The notes beneath the pieces were generated by a model. The model was given only the letters and a program-made list of their open reading frames with translations, was not told the DNA's origin and searched no databases. Source: CAYWNA01 sp964459305 (GTDB lineage: Bacteria; Planctomycetota; Planctomycetia; Pirellulales; Pirellulaceae). From it: a stretch of 14,977 nt of DNA. Positions 1 through 9,540 of this stretch are shown one piece after another. The first letter of the stretch is position 1; each line of letters starts with the position of its first letter. The translations under genes were made by a program, and so were the position numbers. The stretch is from the NCBI GenBank assembly GCA_964459305.1, contig CAYWNA010000300.1:1-14977 (forward strand), read 5' to 3'.

Positions 1-41
1 CGCGCAGCGATCCCAAATGCAATCCATCGAGTGACCGGAGC

Positions 42-213
42 ATGACGGGCGGCGTCGCCCTTGCCGTTTCCGCAGCGGGTGCTGTGGCGCAAAACCCCAC
101 GGTGAGGCATCGGGACGTGCTCTTCATCGCGGTGAATGAACTGCATCCAAAACTTCATGAGACAACTCAAAGCCGGGTGGCAAAGCCGACTGTGCTGCCT
201 TGCCCGCTGGCCG
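42..213 (+). pseudogene. Sulfatase N-terminal remnant
   Basis: The plus-strand frame reads an alanine-rich, signal-like stretch (VALAVSAAGAVA) followed by RHRDVLFIAVNELHPKL. This resembles the N-terminus of type I sulfatases, usually of the form PNVLFIAVDDLRPEL. The two metal-binding aspartates expected after VLFIAV are N and E here, so even this piece lacks key ligands. The similarity fades after about residue 40, and the frame then runs antisense into the end of the neighbouring propeller gene, so no CysXProXArg formylglycine site can follow. The frame is open back to the left window edge, so ATG at 42 may not be the true start. I infer a decayed 5' fragment of a sulfatase gene. A chance resemblance over about 17 residues cannot be excluded. 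Confidence 0.35.
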
Positions 214-3200
214 TCACCTCGATGCCGTTTTCGTTTCCTTGTCACCGAGACACAGCAAACGCCCGTCTTCCGTCGTCAGGTAAAGCTTGCCCTGAGCAAG
301 AGCCAGTCCATCCCATGAGGGAGCGGGTACGCTGGCTTCGGAAAGAACTTTCCCGTCTTTGGTGCCGACGACTTTCAGGCTGCCGTCCTGGTGCACGACA
401 TACAGCCGGTCCTTGGCATCCATCACCATGCCATAGAGTTTGTTTTCCAACTGCTTACTGCCTTCGACCGTCGTCTGCTGATCCTGGTCTCCCTCCGCAT
501 CGGAAGTTGCCCAGAGATTCACTTTCCATATCGCCTTTTCCGCGATCCGATCGCTGCGATAGGGACGGAGACCTTGACGGGCCTCCGTTGCCGCCTGCCA
601 GCCGGTGATCCATTTACTATTGAATCTCTCTCCTTCCTCAAAGTCTCGCCGGTAAAGCGTCGTCGTACTATTGAGCGCTCCAATGAGGGTGTTGTCACGA
701 TACACGCAGAGCGGCCGACGAAAGGCCTCGTTAGCAAAGCGGTGAATCTGGCGCGGACCATAGGTCCAACTGCCGCGTGGGGTATACACCGCACCTTTGC
801 CCGTGTTCAGCTTTGCAAAACCATTCCACTTGTCATCGGCCACGATTTCTCCATCGCGTGAAAAAATCCAACGCGACATCGCGATCCCGTCGCCTTCACG
901 ATGCAAGATATCGATAGGGTCAAATTCAAGACCGGAATTCTCGTAGAAACCCTTCTGCGGGATACTGTCCAGTTTCTTCACCCAGTGGCGTTCGCCATTG
1001 ATGGGATTCACGGCAAAGAAGAAGATGCCGCCATCAGAAAGCGACTGGCGACCGGCCATGAAGTAAGCAATGTCATCAAGAATGAGGATCGATCCAGGCA
1101 CGGGCCAGGGAGATTCGACCTGGCCGTAGGCTACCATGCGCTCATTCATGGGAGCGGCCGTCAGACGCCAGACAAGCTCACCGGTATCCCCCTCCAATGC
1201 ATACACGTAACCACTGTGATCGCCGAACAGACAGAGGCCGCGATAAATCGTCGGCGGTGTGTCCACTCGCCCATTGGCAGTAAATCGCCATTCCACCTTT
1301 CCGGATCCAGCGTTGAGGGCAACCACTTCATGCACATCCGGACGCGCCACGTAGGCCCGCCCTCCGGCGATAACAGGCGCCGTCACCAACCCTTTGACGA
1401 AAGGGTTTTCTTTCCAGTCGAACCCGATCGGACTCGATGCAGGAAGACCATTCTTCGGAACCGACACGTTCGTTGACCAGAGCGTGTCGAGTTGATCGGG
1501 TCCGGCAGCCAGACTGCTGCTGCTCCGCCAGGCATCATTCCGATACATCGGCCAATCAGCGACATCCGCAGCCGGAGCCTTCGAGTCGGCTGTTCCGCTT
1601 CCCTTCTCGAGCACAAACTGGATCTGCTCCACCGGGAGATCCGGCGGGTAACTGGCAGCGTCCTTTCCGGGATACTGCGGTGCAAGCCCGACATAACCGC
1701 GCAACATCGGCCAGCAGGAACAGTGCTTCGGCGTGGCGTAAACGAGCCCATTGGCCGGGATCCAACTGTTTTCCCGCGAACAGTAGGCTTTGGTAATCGA
1801 GTTGACGACCACGTCGCCCGAACGAAGATCGGTCATTTCCACGACCCCGGAGAGCATGAAGTTTGTCGTCGCTACCGGAGGGGCGCAGTGACTCAGTCCA
1901 CCGTCCAATGTCCGGCGCGTGTCCCCCGTCTTGGGATCCAACGCGGAGACTTTAATCGGCAACCGCTTCATCGTCGTCTCGAGACTTTCCCGGTCAGGAT
2001 AGTCCGCTTTGCCTCCATGCTGAATCCAGAGGTCATCCCCGATGAACATGGCGCGTGCCTGCCTCGCGTGATTCATTCCCGGCGGATACATCTTTTCCCA
2101 GGCGAACACGCCGGACTTTGCTGACAGAATATAGATGCCGCAGTCCTTGTCGAAATCATTAAACGAGGAAACTTCGAAGGCAAGCTGATCGTTGAACAAC
2201 ACCGTGCGACTCACCTTGTCCAACCAGGGATAACCCGAACACGTCCAGAGCACCTTCCCCGAATACAGGTCAACCGATACGGCCTCCGATTTTTCACCAC
2301 GCGTGGGTCGGCCTTGAATGAAATTCACCTGATCCTGTCCGGCAACCACGGTGCGCGGAGATTTCGAGTCCATCTTCCAGAGCTGCTTACTGCTCGCCGC
2401 ATCAAACGCGTAGATTGCTTCGTCCGTTGTCGCGACCACGGTCCCATTGTGCTGCACCAGTTCTTTCGGCTTGGCAATTTCGGGAAAGCTGCGAACGATC
2501 TCACCGGTAACCGCGTCAAGGGCAACCAGGTTCTGCGTTGGAAAAGCGACCGCGAAAAGATACTTCTCCGTTGCAACCGGACGCGCCTGATCTCGGGGCA
2601 GAGATTTCATCACGAATTGTGCCGGATCTGCGTGATCCTCCGACACACTCAAATCCCTGTGCCACAATCGAAGCCCATTGAAACTATCTCGCGTAAGCGT
2701 TCGTCCGTAGAAATTCCGGCCACCATCCGAAACGAGCCCCTCGACTTCGTGACCGGAATGTGCCGCGATCCAGCGAATGCGCTCCGGAGGGCCGGAAGCA
2801 GTATCAAAAGAAACCGCGTTACCGTTGGAATCGTGCCGGGAATGTGACCAGCGATCAAAACTCTCCGGCCACGGTTTGCGGGCGACGAGCCAACTCTGCT
2901 TGGCATCACCAGGTGATTCGGTCTCTTTGACGGCCTGGAAACCAGCCGCTTCCAGCTGCGCCTTGGTCAGAGACGACGTCTCAGTCGCCACAACAACGCC
3001 ATTGGGAACAAGCACGCGAAAAACCTCCTTCGGCGAAACCTTCTCGCCGGACGCAATGACAAGATTGACGAGGTTCTCCGTGTAAGGTAGTTCAGCATTG
3101 ACGTCGAACTGCTCAGCGGAAGCGATACCGTAAACATTCTGTTGATGGAGCTCAACTCGCATCTGTTCGACTATTCTCTTATCTGTACCAAGAAGATGAA

Positions 3201-3387
3201 CGATGTACCTTCCCGTCCGGGCCAGAGACACGGCGGTCGCAGCATCCGAAGCGCCGACCTGCACTACCAGGCCTCCATGCACCTGGGCGAGTTCTGCTTC
3301 AGCCACTTCTTCAGCCGCGAAAGATAGCGGGAGTGAAACTACAGCCTGGAGGGCTGTACACATAAACACAGCTGGGAACAATTTCAT
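214..3387 (-). CDS. Secreted PQQ-type beta-propeller protein with N-terminal methyltransferase-like domain
   Basis: This 1057-residue protein starts with a signal peptide (residues 1-24, ending LPLSFA before AEEV). Residues 36-170 resemble a Rossmann-type SAM methyltransferase: VVQVGASDAATAVSLARTG stands where motif I (usually LDLGCGxG) would be, and EVFRVLVPNGVVVAT matches the 'RVLKPGG' strand. The glycine-rich loop is poor and the domain is exported, so catalysis is doubtful. Residues ~200-1050 hold repeated PQQ/BamB-like blades, such as LVALDAVTGEIVRSF, VVALNAGSGKVEW and YVYALEGDTGELVW. A linker near 612 (DWPMYRNDAWRSS) seems to separate two propellers. A cysteine motif (CSCW, 557-560) precedes it. 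PQQ-like repeats alone do not prove a quinone cofactor; a scaffold or polymer-binding role is equally possible. No strong Shine-Dalgarno precedes ATG 3387, but that start gives the signal peptide. Confidence 0.85.
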   Translation of the reverse strand: MKLFPAVFMCTALQAVVSLPLSFAAEEVAEAELAQVHGGLVVQVGASDAATAVSLARTGRYIVHLLGTDKRIVEQMRVELHQQNVYGIASAEQFDVNAELPYTENLVNLVIASGEKVSPKEVFRVLVPNGVVVATETSSLTKAQLEAAGFQAVKETESPGDAKQSWLVARKPWPESFDRWSHSRHDSNGNAVSFDTASGPPERIRWIAAHSGHEVEGLVSDGGRNFYGRTLTRDSFNGLRLWHRDLSVSEDHADPAQFVMKSLPRDQARPVATEKYLFAVAFPTQNLVALDAVTGEIVRSFPEIAKPKELVQHNGTVVATTDEAIYAFDAASSKQLWKMDSKSPRTVVAGQDQVNFIQGRPTRGEKSEAVSVDLYSGKVLWTCSGYPWLDKVSRTVLFNDQLAFEVSSFNDFDKDCGIYILSAKSGVFAWEKMYPPGMNHARQARAMFIGDDLWIQHGGKADYPDRESLETTMKRLPIKVSALDPKTGDTRRTLDGGLSHCAPPVATTNFMLSGVVEMTDLRSGDVVVNSITKAYCSRENSWIPANGLVYATPKHCSCWPMLRGYVGLAPQYPGKDAASYPPDLPVEQIQFVLEKGSGTADSKAPAADVADWPMYRNDAWRSSSSLAAGPDQLDTLWSTNVSVPKNGLPASSPIGFDWKENPFVKGLVTAPVIAGGRAYVARPDVHEVVALNAGSGKVEWRFTANGRVDTPPTIYRGLCLFGDHSGYVYALEGDTGELVWRLTAAPMNERMVAYGQVESPWPVPGSILILDDIAYFMAGRQSLSDGGIFFFAVNPINGERHWVKKLDSIPQKGFYENSGLEFDPIDILHREGDGIAMSRWIFSRDGEIVADDKWNGFAKLNTGKGAVYTPRGSWTYGPRQIHRFANEAFRRPLCVYRDNTLIGALNSTTTLYRRDFEEGERFNSKWITGWQAATEARQGLRPYRSDRIAEKAIWKVNLWATSDAEGDQDQQTTVEGSKQLENKLYGMVMDAKDRLYVVHQDGSLKVVGTKDGKVLSEASVPAPSWDGLALAQGKLYLTTEDGRLLCLGDKETKTASR

Positions 3388-3632
3388 GGCACTATGGTTG
3401 CGTTAGAGAATATCCCGGCAAGTCACACATTCGATGGTTCTTGTCACAGGAAACGGATAGAAAACGTGATTTTCACCTACAGAACGGATTCTACCGGAAG
3501 GAACGGGCGATTCAAAGGCATTCATATCCTCTCTTCTCAAAGCAAGGTAACGGAGTGAATCGTGACTCTTTGGCCATTTGCACCAATGCCGCCTCCAAGG
3601 GTTGGGGCAACTCGCAAAAGAAAATTCATTCC
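3388..3632. other. Intergenic spacer upstream of the propeller gene
   Basis: No convincing gene is seen here. The minus strand should hold the promoter of the propeller gene. A TATTCT hexamer about 20 bases before its ATG could be a -10 box, but I see no matching -35 at good spacing, so I do not call a promoter. Confidence 0.4.
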
Positions 3633-3798
3633 TTAATCATTGCCTCCCGCAAACCAATTACTCTTGTCGGAATTGTCCCCGAATGGGGCGTAAAGCGGAT
3701 CTCCCCAGATGCTGCCGGTCACGTAGCCGCCGCGTTCCGAGCCGCCGCTGGCAAGAAGATGCCGACGTTTCTGGCATCGTTCAATTCGACCATGGTTT
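3633..3798 (-). pseudogene. Decayed coding tail after the GH106-like gene, possibly LCCL-like
   Basis: Directly after the stop of the large hydrolase, two other minus-strand frames read like protein. One gives AVKTMVELNDARNVGIFLPA. It ends in a stop, but a shift of one base leads into a frame reading GGYVTGSIWGDPLYAPFGDN, which terminates at 3633-3635. The second piece recalls LCCL domains, which carry TGsvWGtxxYTxDS. The first piece could be the lost end of the DUF1553-type tail, which in relatives continues past 'yrsiAPxLxpvR...' with a PTTxVMxE-like segment. I infer one or two frameshifts in a formerly longer reading frame; both assignments are tentative. Confidence 0.3.
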
Positions 3799-6700
3799 TC
3801 ACGGCAGGAATGTGGTTGACGACTCGACTTGCTCCAGTTCTGACTTGAGCGTGTCGAGCCGATTCCGAACGGGCTCCAATTTGGGAGCGATGGATCGGTA
3901 GAACGCGGCCAATGAGCCGGCTTCGGTGGCCGTACGTTCTGACGCTCCAGTGGCGACGATATCAGCGATCGATGGCGGAATGTCATGGATGGGTGGTTCC
4001 ATCGTCGTGGCAGACATCCGCATGGAGCCAGCGCTTGCGCCCGCGGCAGGACCCTTGAATTCCAGCTCGACCTCGAACCTCGTTCCTCGCGCAAAGCCAA
4101 CTGGCTGCTTCGTCCGCATGACGGCCACATGACGATCCGTTTCGTCGTGTCCAGTGACGGGCTGCGAAGCGGCTAACGACACACGCGATGGAATCAACTC
4201 GACCGGCACGGGCGACAGGTGAAGTGTGATTTGGGGATCTGGTGGCTGCGCCATTTGCTGCTGCCAAACCGCTTGACGGGACTCGTCCAATAGCGAAACC
4301 CGAAAACCACGCAGACGGTTTTCCAAATCGCCGTCAGTCCGGTTGAAGACCACAATTCGGTTCACCGTCTGAAGCGTACCCAGGTCGACTTCCCACCAGG
4401 GATGTGCTTCGTTATGCGTATGGGTCACCGAATTGCCTCCCCACGAACCATTGGTGTCGCCATCAAGGGCCCGATCAGCGACCGCCTCCCAGCCGGTACT
4501 GGATTGGGTAGCGCGGCCGCGCCGAGCCACGTTTTCCAGGCCCCTGAGTACCTGAACTTCCGCCAGGTGGAGGAACTCGGTCCGGTCGGGAATCTCGATG
4601 CGGACATAACGGCCACGATACGGTTTGTTGTTCGCAGGGTTGGCAACGATCGACAGATCAGCGACGGTTTGCCGATCGCTGTTGTCGCCAGACGCCACCG
4701 CGTCCCGGCTCCCGGAGGTCGTTTCCAAACGAAAACCTGTGATGTCCGTTACTGTCGTGAGATATCGGATGATGAGCTTGCCCTGATCTAAGTTGTCGCT
4801 CAAGGGGACCCATCCGTCCGAATCCTTACCGTCGGCGTCTGTCGGTCGCAGTACGTTCCAGCAGGAGTTCTTCTCCCACTCGCGTTGAGCCGTCTCAAGA
4901 GCCGCGGTCGGCGTATCGAGTTGTCGGCGCAATCGCACGATTTCCGCTTTCGCCCAGGTTTTCCATTTGGGCAGAGACAGCTCCTGCCTCAGTGTGACGG
5001 GCCCCAGCAAGCCTGAGTCGGTCGGGCCCAAGTTTTGCACGCGATTGGTAATGGTGTAATGGGGCGCGATCGTGTTGGCCACGCGGACTTCGATGGTGTT
5101 CTCACCCTCGTGCAACAATTTGGAAAGATCAAATTGAAATGGGCGGGCCAGCCGAACGCCGGCCGAACGGCCATTGACAAAGACCTCGGCGGCGACGAAC
5201 ACCTGGCCCAGGTCGAGAATCGTACGACGGCCCTGCTGGCTGGGTGTCAGGCGAACGTTTTGCCGGTAGACACCGATCCCCGAGTAGGTAGGCAGGCCAA
5301 AGTCAGCCCACAGGCCGGGTTGGATGCGCCCGCCTTGCAGCTCCACGCGCAGCGGCAGCGGAAACGCCGCGCCACTGTACTCGCCCGGTTGCACATCCAG
5401 ACGAACGGCAACCACAGAAATGCCGATGGGTGGAATGGCGACCTGGGCAACGCCGTTTTGGACTTCCGCTTCCTGGCCATCGACCCAGACTCGCGCCGTT
5501 GCCGACGTAGGAAGTTCGAGCGTCTTCAGACCCGGCGGCGCCACGAATCGATACCATCCAACACGGCGGTCCGCTTGCCGCTTCACGTCATAGACAACAT
5601 CCGGCGTCGCGTCGAAGCACGTCAGATAAGGCGAAGGCAGGTCGATCGAGAGTGCTCGGTAGGGTTCGGTCACGGCTCCCAGGTTTTCCAGTGGTGCCGT
5701 GCCCCAAGGTTCGGCTCCCATCCGGCCGAGCACCTCAGCCGCCCGCCACTGAGAGTCATCGAAGCCGACATCTTGCCAACCCGGCGCTTCGCCGTCGGCG
5801 GCCCGCCAGGTACCGTCGGAAACCAAGGCGAATTCGTCGCCGTTGGGCTGCCGCACCTTCATCGCCAGCGCGAGACCCTTCTTCTCTGCCGTTCCGTGGA
5901 CATTTTGTCCCGCGTGCACCTGAATCCAGCCGGAGATTACATTTTCACCTTGGCGAAGATGACGCGTCACGTTAAACGACTCGGGATGCGTCCATTTGGC
6001 CCATGGCCCGATTTCTTCTTCGATCTTGACCCCGTTGATGAACAACCGGTAGCCGGTGTAAGCCGTAACGACAACACGGGCCTCGCTGGGAACACGATCC
6101 AGTTCAAACGTCTTACGCACATAAGCCGCCGTGGGATCCGCGCCCCGGATCCATGACGCTTCACGCAAGTCGGGCGCGACCATTCCGCGGGCGGCGTCCG
6201 CTAGAGACCGCACCGACGGGGGCTCTTGCTGGACGTAGAGCATGCCGTACTTTCCATCGGGCAAATCAAGAAGGACGTTATTCTCGCCCTCCTCCAACGG
6301 AAGATTGCCTACGGCGTCTTCGAATGGCTGCTCCGTGCCGTTCACCCAAAGCCGCGCGTTCGAGTTCCGTAACTCCACACGCAAGCCCAAACGCTGTGTT
6401 TTCGGCGAGCCGATGCGCGAGAACATCAGCTTGCGGCCGGCGGGTAGCTCGATGAAATTCTGGTCGATGGCCCCATCGGGGTAGCCGCTGTGGCCGCCCC
6501 AAGGGGCCGGCCGGGCCAAACCAATCGTCTGGGAATACTCGACTGGCTGCCAAGTAAGCGACTTACCGGAACACTCCACGGAGGATCCTTGACAGATCTC
6601 GCCGGCCGTATCGAGGATCAATCGCGCGATGTCCGCACCAGCCGGCACATCGGGCAGGCACAACCAGTACGGGCCGATGCTATAGCGGGCCATTGACCAG

Positions 6701-9129
6701 TCGGCGTCCTCGAAATCCGCGCTATGCCAACCCGACTCAACACCCGAGCGCGCCGTCTCTTCCCTGTAACGAAAGCTGCGGATTTCCGGTCCGATGGATT
6801 CCTGGGAAGGAGGCCAACGAAATTCGCCCCAGCGATTGTCTCGCGTGGGGATCACGGAAAACGCCCAATCACCAGAGAGCTCTATCTCCAGCCCTTCGGG
6901 TTGCAGCAAACCGGACGGCGTCGATCCTCGGCGACGGTCGCCGGGTCGAAACACGAACAGCTTGGCCACATTGCCTTCCAAACGATGTTTGATGGCCGTG
7001 CCCGCCTCGCGTCGCTCGAACCAGTCCACACCTTGCACCTTGCCGGTAAAGGGATCCCAGATTTCGGGCACGCCATCAACGCGGCAGACCGCTTCCAGAT
7101 CTATCGTTTCGTCCGTCGCATTCTGTACGAAGTACACGTCCAACTCACCGATTTGTCGATGCGTGACAAACACGCCACGCGTCGTTGTTTCGAAATCGCG
7201 ACTCAAGTGATCCGAGACGAGTGTGGGGAATCCATCCAACTGGTTGGGCACGAACGCCACTAAACCGCCGCCGGGCGTTGAGCGCGCGACGATCTCGTTG
7301 CTCAACGTCGCGTCCGCCGGGACGTCGCCCAGCATTCGTTCCAGCAGTCTGGTCAGCAGCGGGTCGTCGCGGCCACCTTCGGCCGTGGCCGACGGAAGCC
7401 CGCCCGCGAAAATCACCGTGCCACCACGTTCGGCAAACTCAAACGCTTTTTGCAGTACCGATCGACGCACGGTCGTCTCCGGACCGAAAACCAGCGTTTG
7501 GTAGCCGTTGCCTCCGACCTTGAGCTGACCGTCCTCGACGGTCGACGTGAGAATCGAGTCGTCATCGATGATGTCGTTGTCGATCGCGGTGTCGAACAAC
7601 GCCCGCGAGACTTGCATGTAGTGGTTGTAATCGGGGGCCTTCTCGCCCGGCGACTCGCCCGCCAAGAGACTGACGACTGGATAATGCACTGCCACGTCGA
7701 CCACGTGCGTTCCTTGGCTCATCAGATAGCTCGTGCGTGCGACCCAATCGGAGAGCGTTCGGTAGTAACGCCAGTAAGGCTGTCGCCAATGAGGATCGGG
7801 CGCGGCGTGTTCCCAGGTGCTGGCCCGGGTGGAATAGTACAGTCCGTGTTCGTCATACAGGTTGGCGCCAAAAACGTAGTTGGCCGAAAGCCAACTGAGC
7901 GTTTGATCCGTCGTGCGGCCCCAACCGCTGGAGTGAAAGGCTTCGGACCAGACGCGCGGTCGGCCGTACAGACGGGCGATCGAGGCGGCAATCTTGGTGT
8001 CGTAGTAGTTTCGCCCTGTGACCAGAGCCGTGCCGGCGTCGTCAAAACCCGGAGCCGAGAACCAGCGCTGGGTGCGGAAATAATCGATATAGCCCTGGCT
8101 CTGACGGTTGATATTCTTGCGTCCCCAGTTGTCATGACTCGTCAGCAGCCCGCGTTCCGCAGTCCAATCGTAAATCCTCTTCCAGTAACAGCGCTCATCA
8201 ACTTCGAGGTAGGCGTCGAAAAAGTCACTGCGATACTTGGGCGTGAGCGGACCGACGTCAAAGTGCAAGGCCGGGATCGCGCGAGCGATATCGTAGCCGA
8301 AGCGCCGATGAAACGCTTCGGCCAGCTCCTCGGTATAGACGTCGCGTGGCGTGGGCGGATGCTCGTCCTGAAAGATGCCGACAAAACTCTTGCCCATCGC
8401 CTCGTGACCCAGACGCCGCTCGATCTCGCCGTAGAACATGTCCAGGAATGTGTCACCCGCGGAGTCGCTCAACCGAAACACCTGATCAGCGACCGCCAGC
8501 GACGCCGCCACGCGCCAGGTTCCCGGGGGCGGCGTCCACTGCAACACACTGCCAGATACCGCATCAGCGAGATTGAGACTCTCGCCGTCCACCGCGACAC
8601 CATCTTTCAGCGGGAACGCCCGGGCATCCAGCAGTTTGCCGTCCGGGAGTTCCAAACGAATCGCCTCTTGCGGACTGCCATCGGCAGTGAGGAACTGGAT
8701 CCGCTTCGTGCGCGGGTCCCTGGCCTTGGCCGCTGCTTTCTCCAGCCAGCCGTAGTGCCCGTATCCCACTTGGTCGTATGCCCACAGCGTCATGCCCAGA
8801 CGTTGGCATTCCCGATGAACAAAAGCCAGCATGTCCCACCATTCGGGACTGAATGATTGAGGGTCGCAGCGGCCCGGTGAACGCTGGATTGGGCAGATCG
8901 ATTTGACGCCCGCACGGCAGAGCGTTTCCAGTTGCCAGGTGACCCGTTCCTTGGTCATCCGGTCTCCCTCCCACCACCAGAGCGGGACCTCGCCCCAGCG
9001 AGCGTGATCGGGAGACGCGAATTGCGCTCGCAATTCCTGATAGGTGGGAACCTGCCCGTCCGCTGCTTCTGCGCATGACAGATGAAGGAGAGAGGCCAGG
9101 ACGAATACGCCACTGAGTGTTCGAGTCAT
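3799..9129 (-). CDS. Giant secreted GH106-like glycoside hydrolase (alpha-L-rhamnosidase type) with discoidin tail
   Basis: The 1776-residue protein has a signal peptide (1-22, cleavage near AEAAD). The GH106-like start follows: residues 30-130 include VPLWWWEGDRMTKERVTWQL and an aromatic-rich barrel. Candidate catalytic acids are E256 (FQDEHPP) and E396 (VWSEAFHSSGWG); I cannot assign them firmly. Residues ~750-1380 hold jelly-roll sugar-binding domains of the GH2/rhamnosidase kind (YVRKTFEL, YRLFINGVKIEEE, and near 1316 VFVNGRSAGVRLARPFQFD). Residues ~1398-1776 change character. A coiled linker and ENSCWNVLRPT lead to an F5/8 type C domain (RYVRIEIPDRTEFLHLAEVQV, ATQSST, WWEVDLG, FNRTDGDLENRLRGFRV) and FYRSIAPKLEPVRNRL, as in planctomycete DUF1549/DUF1553 proteins. 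GAAGG lies 8 nt before ATG 9129. GH106 members release L-rhamnose from complex glycans; the substrate here is unknown. Confidence 0.8.
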   Translation of the reverse strand: MTRTLSGVFVLASLLHLSCAEAADGQVPTYQELRAQFASPDHARWGEVPLWWWEGDRMTKERVTWQLETLCRAGVKSICPIQRSPGRCDPQSFSPEWWDMLAFVHRECQRLGMTLWAYDQVGYGHYGWLEKAAAKARDPRTKRIQFLTADGSPQEAIRLELPDGKLLDARAFPLKDGVAVDGESLNLADAVSGSVLQWTPPPGTWRVAASLAVADQVFRLSDSAGDTFLDMFYGEIERRLGHEAMGKSFVGIFQDEHPPTPRDVYTEELAEAFHRRFGYDIARAIPALHFDVGPLTPKYRSDFFDAYLEVDERCYWKRIYDWTAERGLLTSHDNWGRKNINRQSQGYIDYFRTQRWFSAPGFDDAGTALVTGRNYYDTKIAASIARLYGRPRVWSEAFHSSGWGRTTDQTLSWLSANYVFGANLYDEHGLYYSTRASTWEHAAPDPHWRQPYWRYYRTLSDWVARTSYLMSQGTHVVDVAVHYPVVSLLAGESPGEKAPDYNHYMQVSRALFDTAIDNDIIDDDSILTSTVEDGQLKVGGNGYQTLVFGPETTVRRSVLQKAFEFAERGGTVIFAGGLPSATAEGGRDDPLLTRLLERMLGDVPADATLSNEIVARSTPGGGLVAFVPNQLDGFPTLVSDHLSRDFETTTRGVFVTHRQIGELDVYFVQNATDETIDLEAVCRVDGVPEIWDPFTGKVQGVDWFERREAGTAIKHRLEGNVAKLFVFRPGDRRRGSTPSGLLQPEGLEIELSGDWAFSVIPTRDNRWGEFRWPPSQESIGPEIRSFRYREETARSGVESGWHSADFEDADWSMARYSIGPYWLCLPDVPAGADIARLILDTAGEICQGSSVECSGKSLTWQPVEYSQTIGLARPAPWGGHSGYPDGAIDQNFIELPAGRKLMFSRIGSPKTQRLGLRVELRNSNARLWVNGTEQPFEDAVGNLPLEEGENNVLLDLPDGKYGMLYVQQEPPSVRSLADAARGMVAPDLREASWIRGADPTAAYVRKTFELDRVPSEARVVVTAYTGYRLFINGVKIEEEIGPWAKWTHPESFNVTRHLRQGENVISGWIQVHAGQNVHGTAEKKGLALAMKVRQPNGDEFALVSDGTWRAADGEAPGWQDVGFDDSQWRAAEVLGRMGAEPWGTAPLENLGAVTEPYRALSIDLPSPYLTCFDATPDVVYDVKRQADRRVGWYRFVAPPGLKTLELPTSATARVWVDGQEAEVQNGVAQVAIPPIGISVVAVRLDVQPGEYSGAAFPLPLRVELQGGRIQPGLWADFGLPTYSGIGVYRQNVRLTPSQQGRRTILDLGQVFVAAEVFVNGRSAGVRLARPFQFDLSKLLHEGENTIEVRVANTIAPHYTITNRVQNLGPTDSGLLGPVTLRQELSLPKWKTWAKAEIVRLRRQLDTPTAALETAQREWEKNSCWNVLRPTDADGKDSDGWVPLSDNLDQGKLIIRYLTTVTDITGFRLETTSGSRDAVASGDNSDRQTVADLSIVANPANNKPYRGRYVRIEIPDRTEFLHLAEVQVLRGLENVARRGRATQSSTGWEAVADRALDGDTNGSWGGNSVTHTHNEAHPWWEVDLGTLQTVNRIVVFNRTDGDLENRLRGFRVSLLDESRQAVWQQQMAQPPDPQITLHLSPVPVELIPSRVSLAASQPVTGHDETDRHVAVMRTKQPVGFARGTRFEVELEFKGPAAGASAGSMRMSATTMEPPIHDIPPSIADIVATGASERTATEAGSLAAFYRSIAPKLEPVRNRLDTLKSELEQVESSTTFLP

Positions 9130-9450
9130 CGATTGGACCTTCGTGTTGAACCCAAGCCGAAAACGACGGGATTACGAAAGACACATTGCGGCTAAAGGCC
9201 GTTGACAGATGAAAGGTGGGCCTCACCCTGCAAGATACTGTCTATACCCCAATTCCGCCCACGGGGGCGCATTCTCGCATAGTTGCATCACGTGTCAAAC
9301 ACTTCCGGCAAGGTCCTGGATTTCTGCGGCGGACAAAATCTGGCGGCCTCTTGCAGCGTCTCACGAAATGCATCGTCAGATCCCCGGGGTGTGGGACAAT
9401 TCTCTCTGGCACGTAGCTGGATTCGCGCGTGAGCCGCAGGGCTTGCGAGC

Positions 9451-9479
9451 TTAGTCGTGGGTCGGCGAAAACCGACTAA
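9451..9479. repeat. Small palindrome
   Basis: TTAGTCG at 9451-9457 pairs with CGACTAA at 9473-9479. A competing inner stem forms from GTCGG (9461-9465) and CCGAC (9472-9476). It is followed by a short A run on the plus strand. It could be part of an interspersed repeat or act as a terminator; orientation is undecided. Confidence 0.4.
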
Positions 9480-9540
9480 AAGGTAAAGCACGGTTCCGAG
9501 CGAATTCTGTCAGGAGAATTCGAAAAAAGTGATTGCCACT

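Noticed and set aside
5035..6156. Plus-strand frame of 373 residues
   Set aside because: It is a shadow of the GH106-like gene without recognisable domains or ribosome site.
7450..8856. Plus-strand frame of 468 residues
   Set aside because: It is antisense to the GH106-like gene, has no family motifs and is explained by the GC-rich codon pattern of the opposite strand.
9288..9491. Minus-strand 67-residue frame, with a neighbouring frame reading ILSAAEIQDLAGSV before a stop
   Set aside because: The protein-like text is short, needs a frameshift to join FRETLQEAAR, and matches no family I can name. The rest of the frame overlaps repeat sequence.
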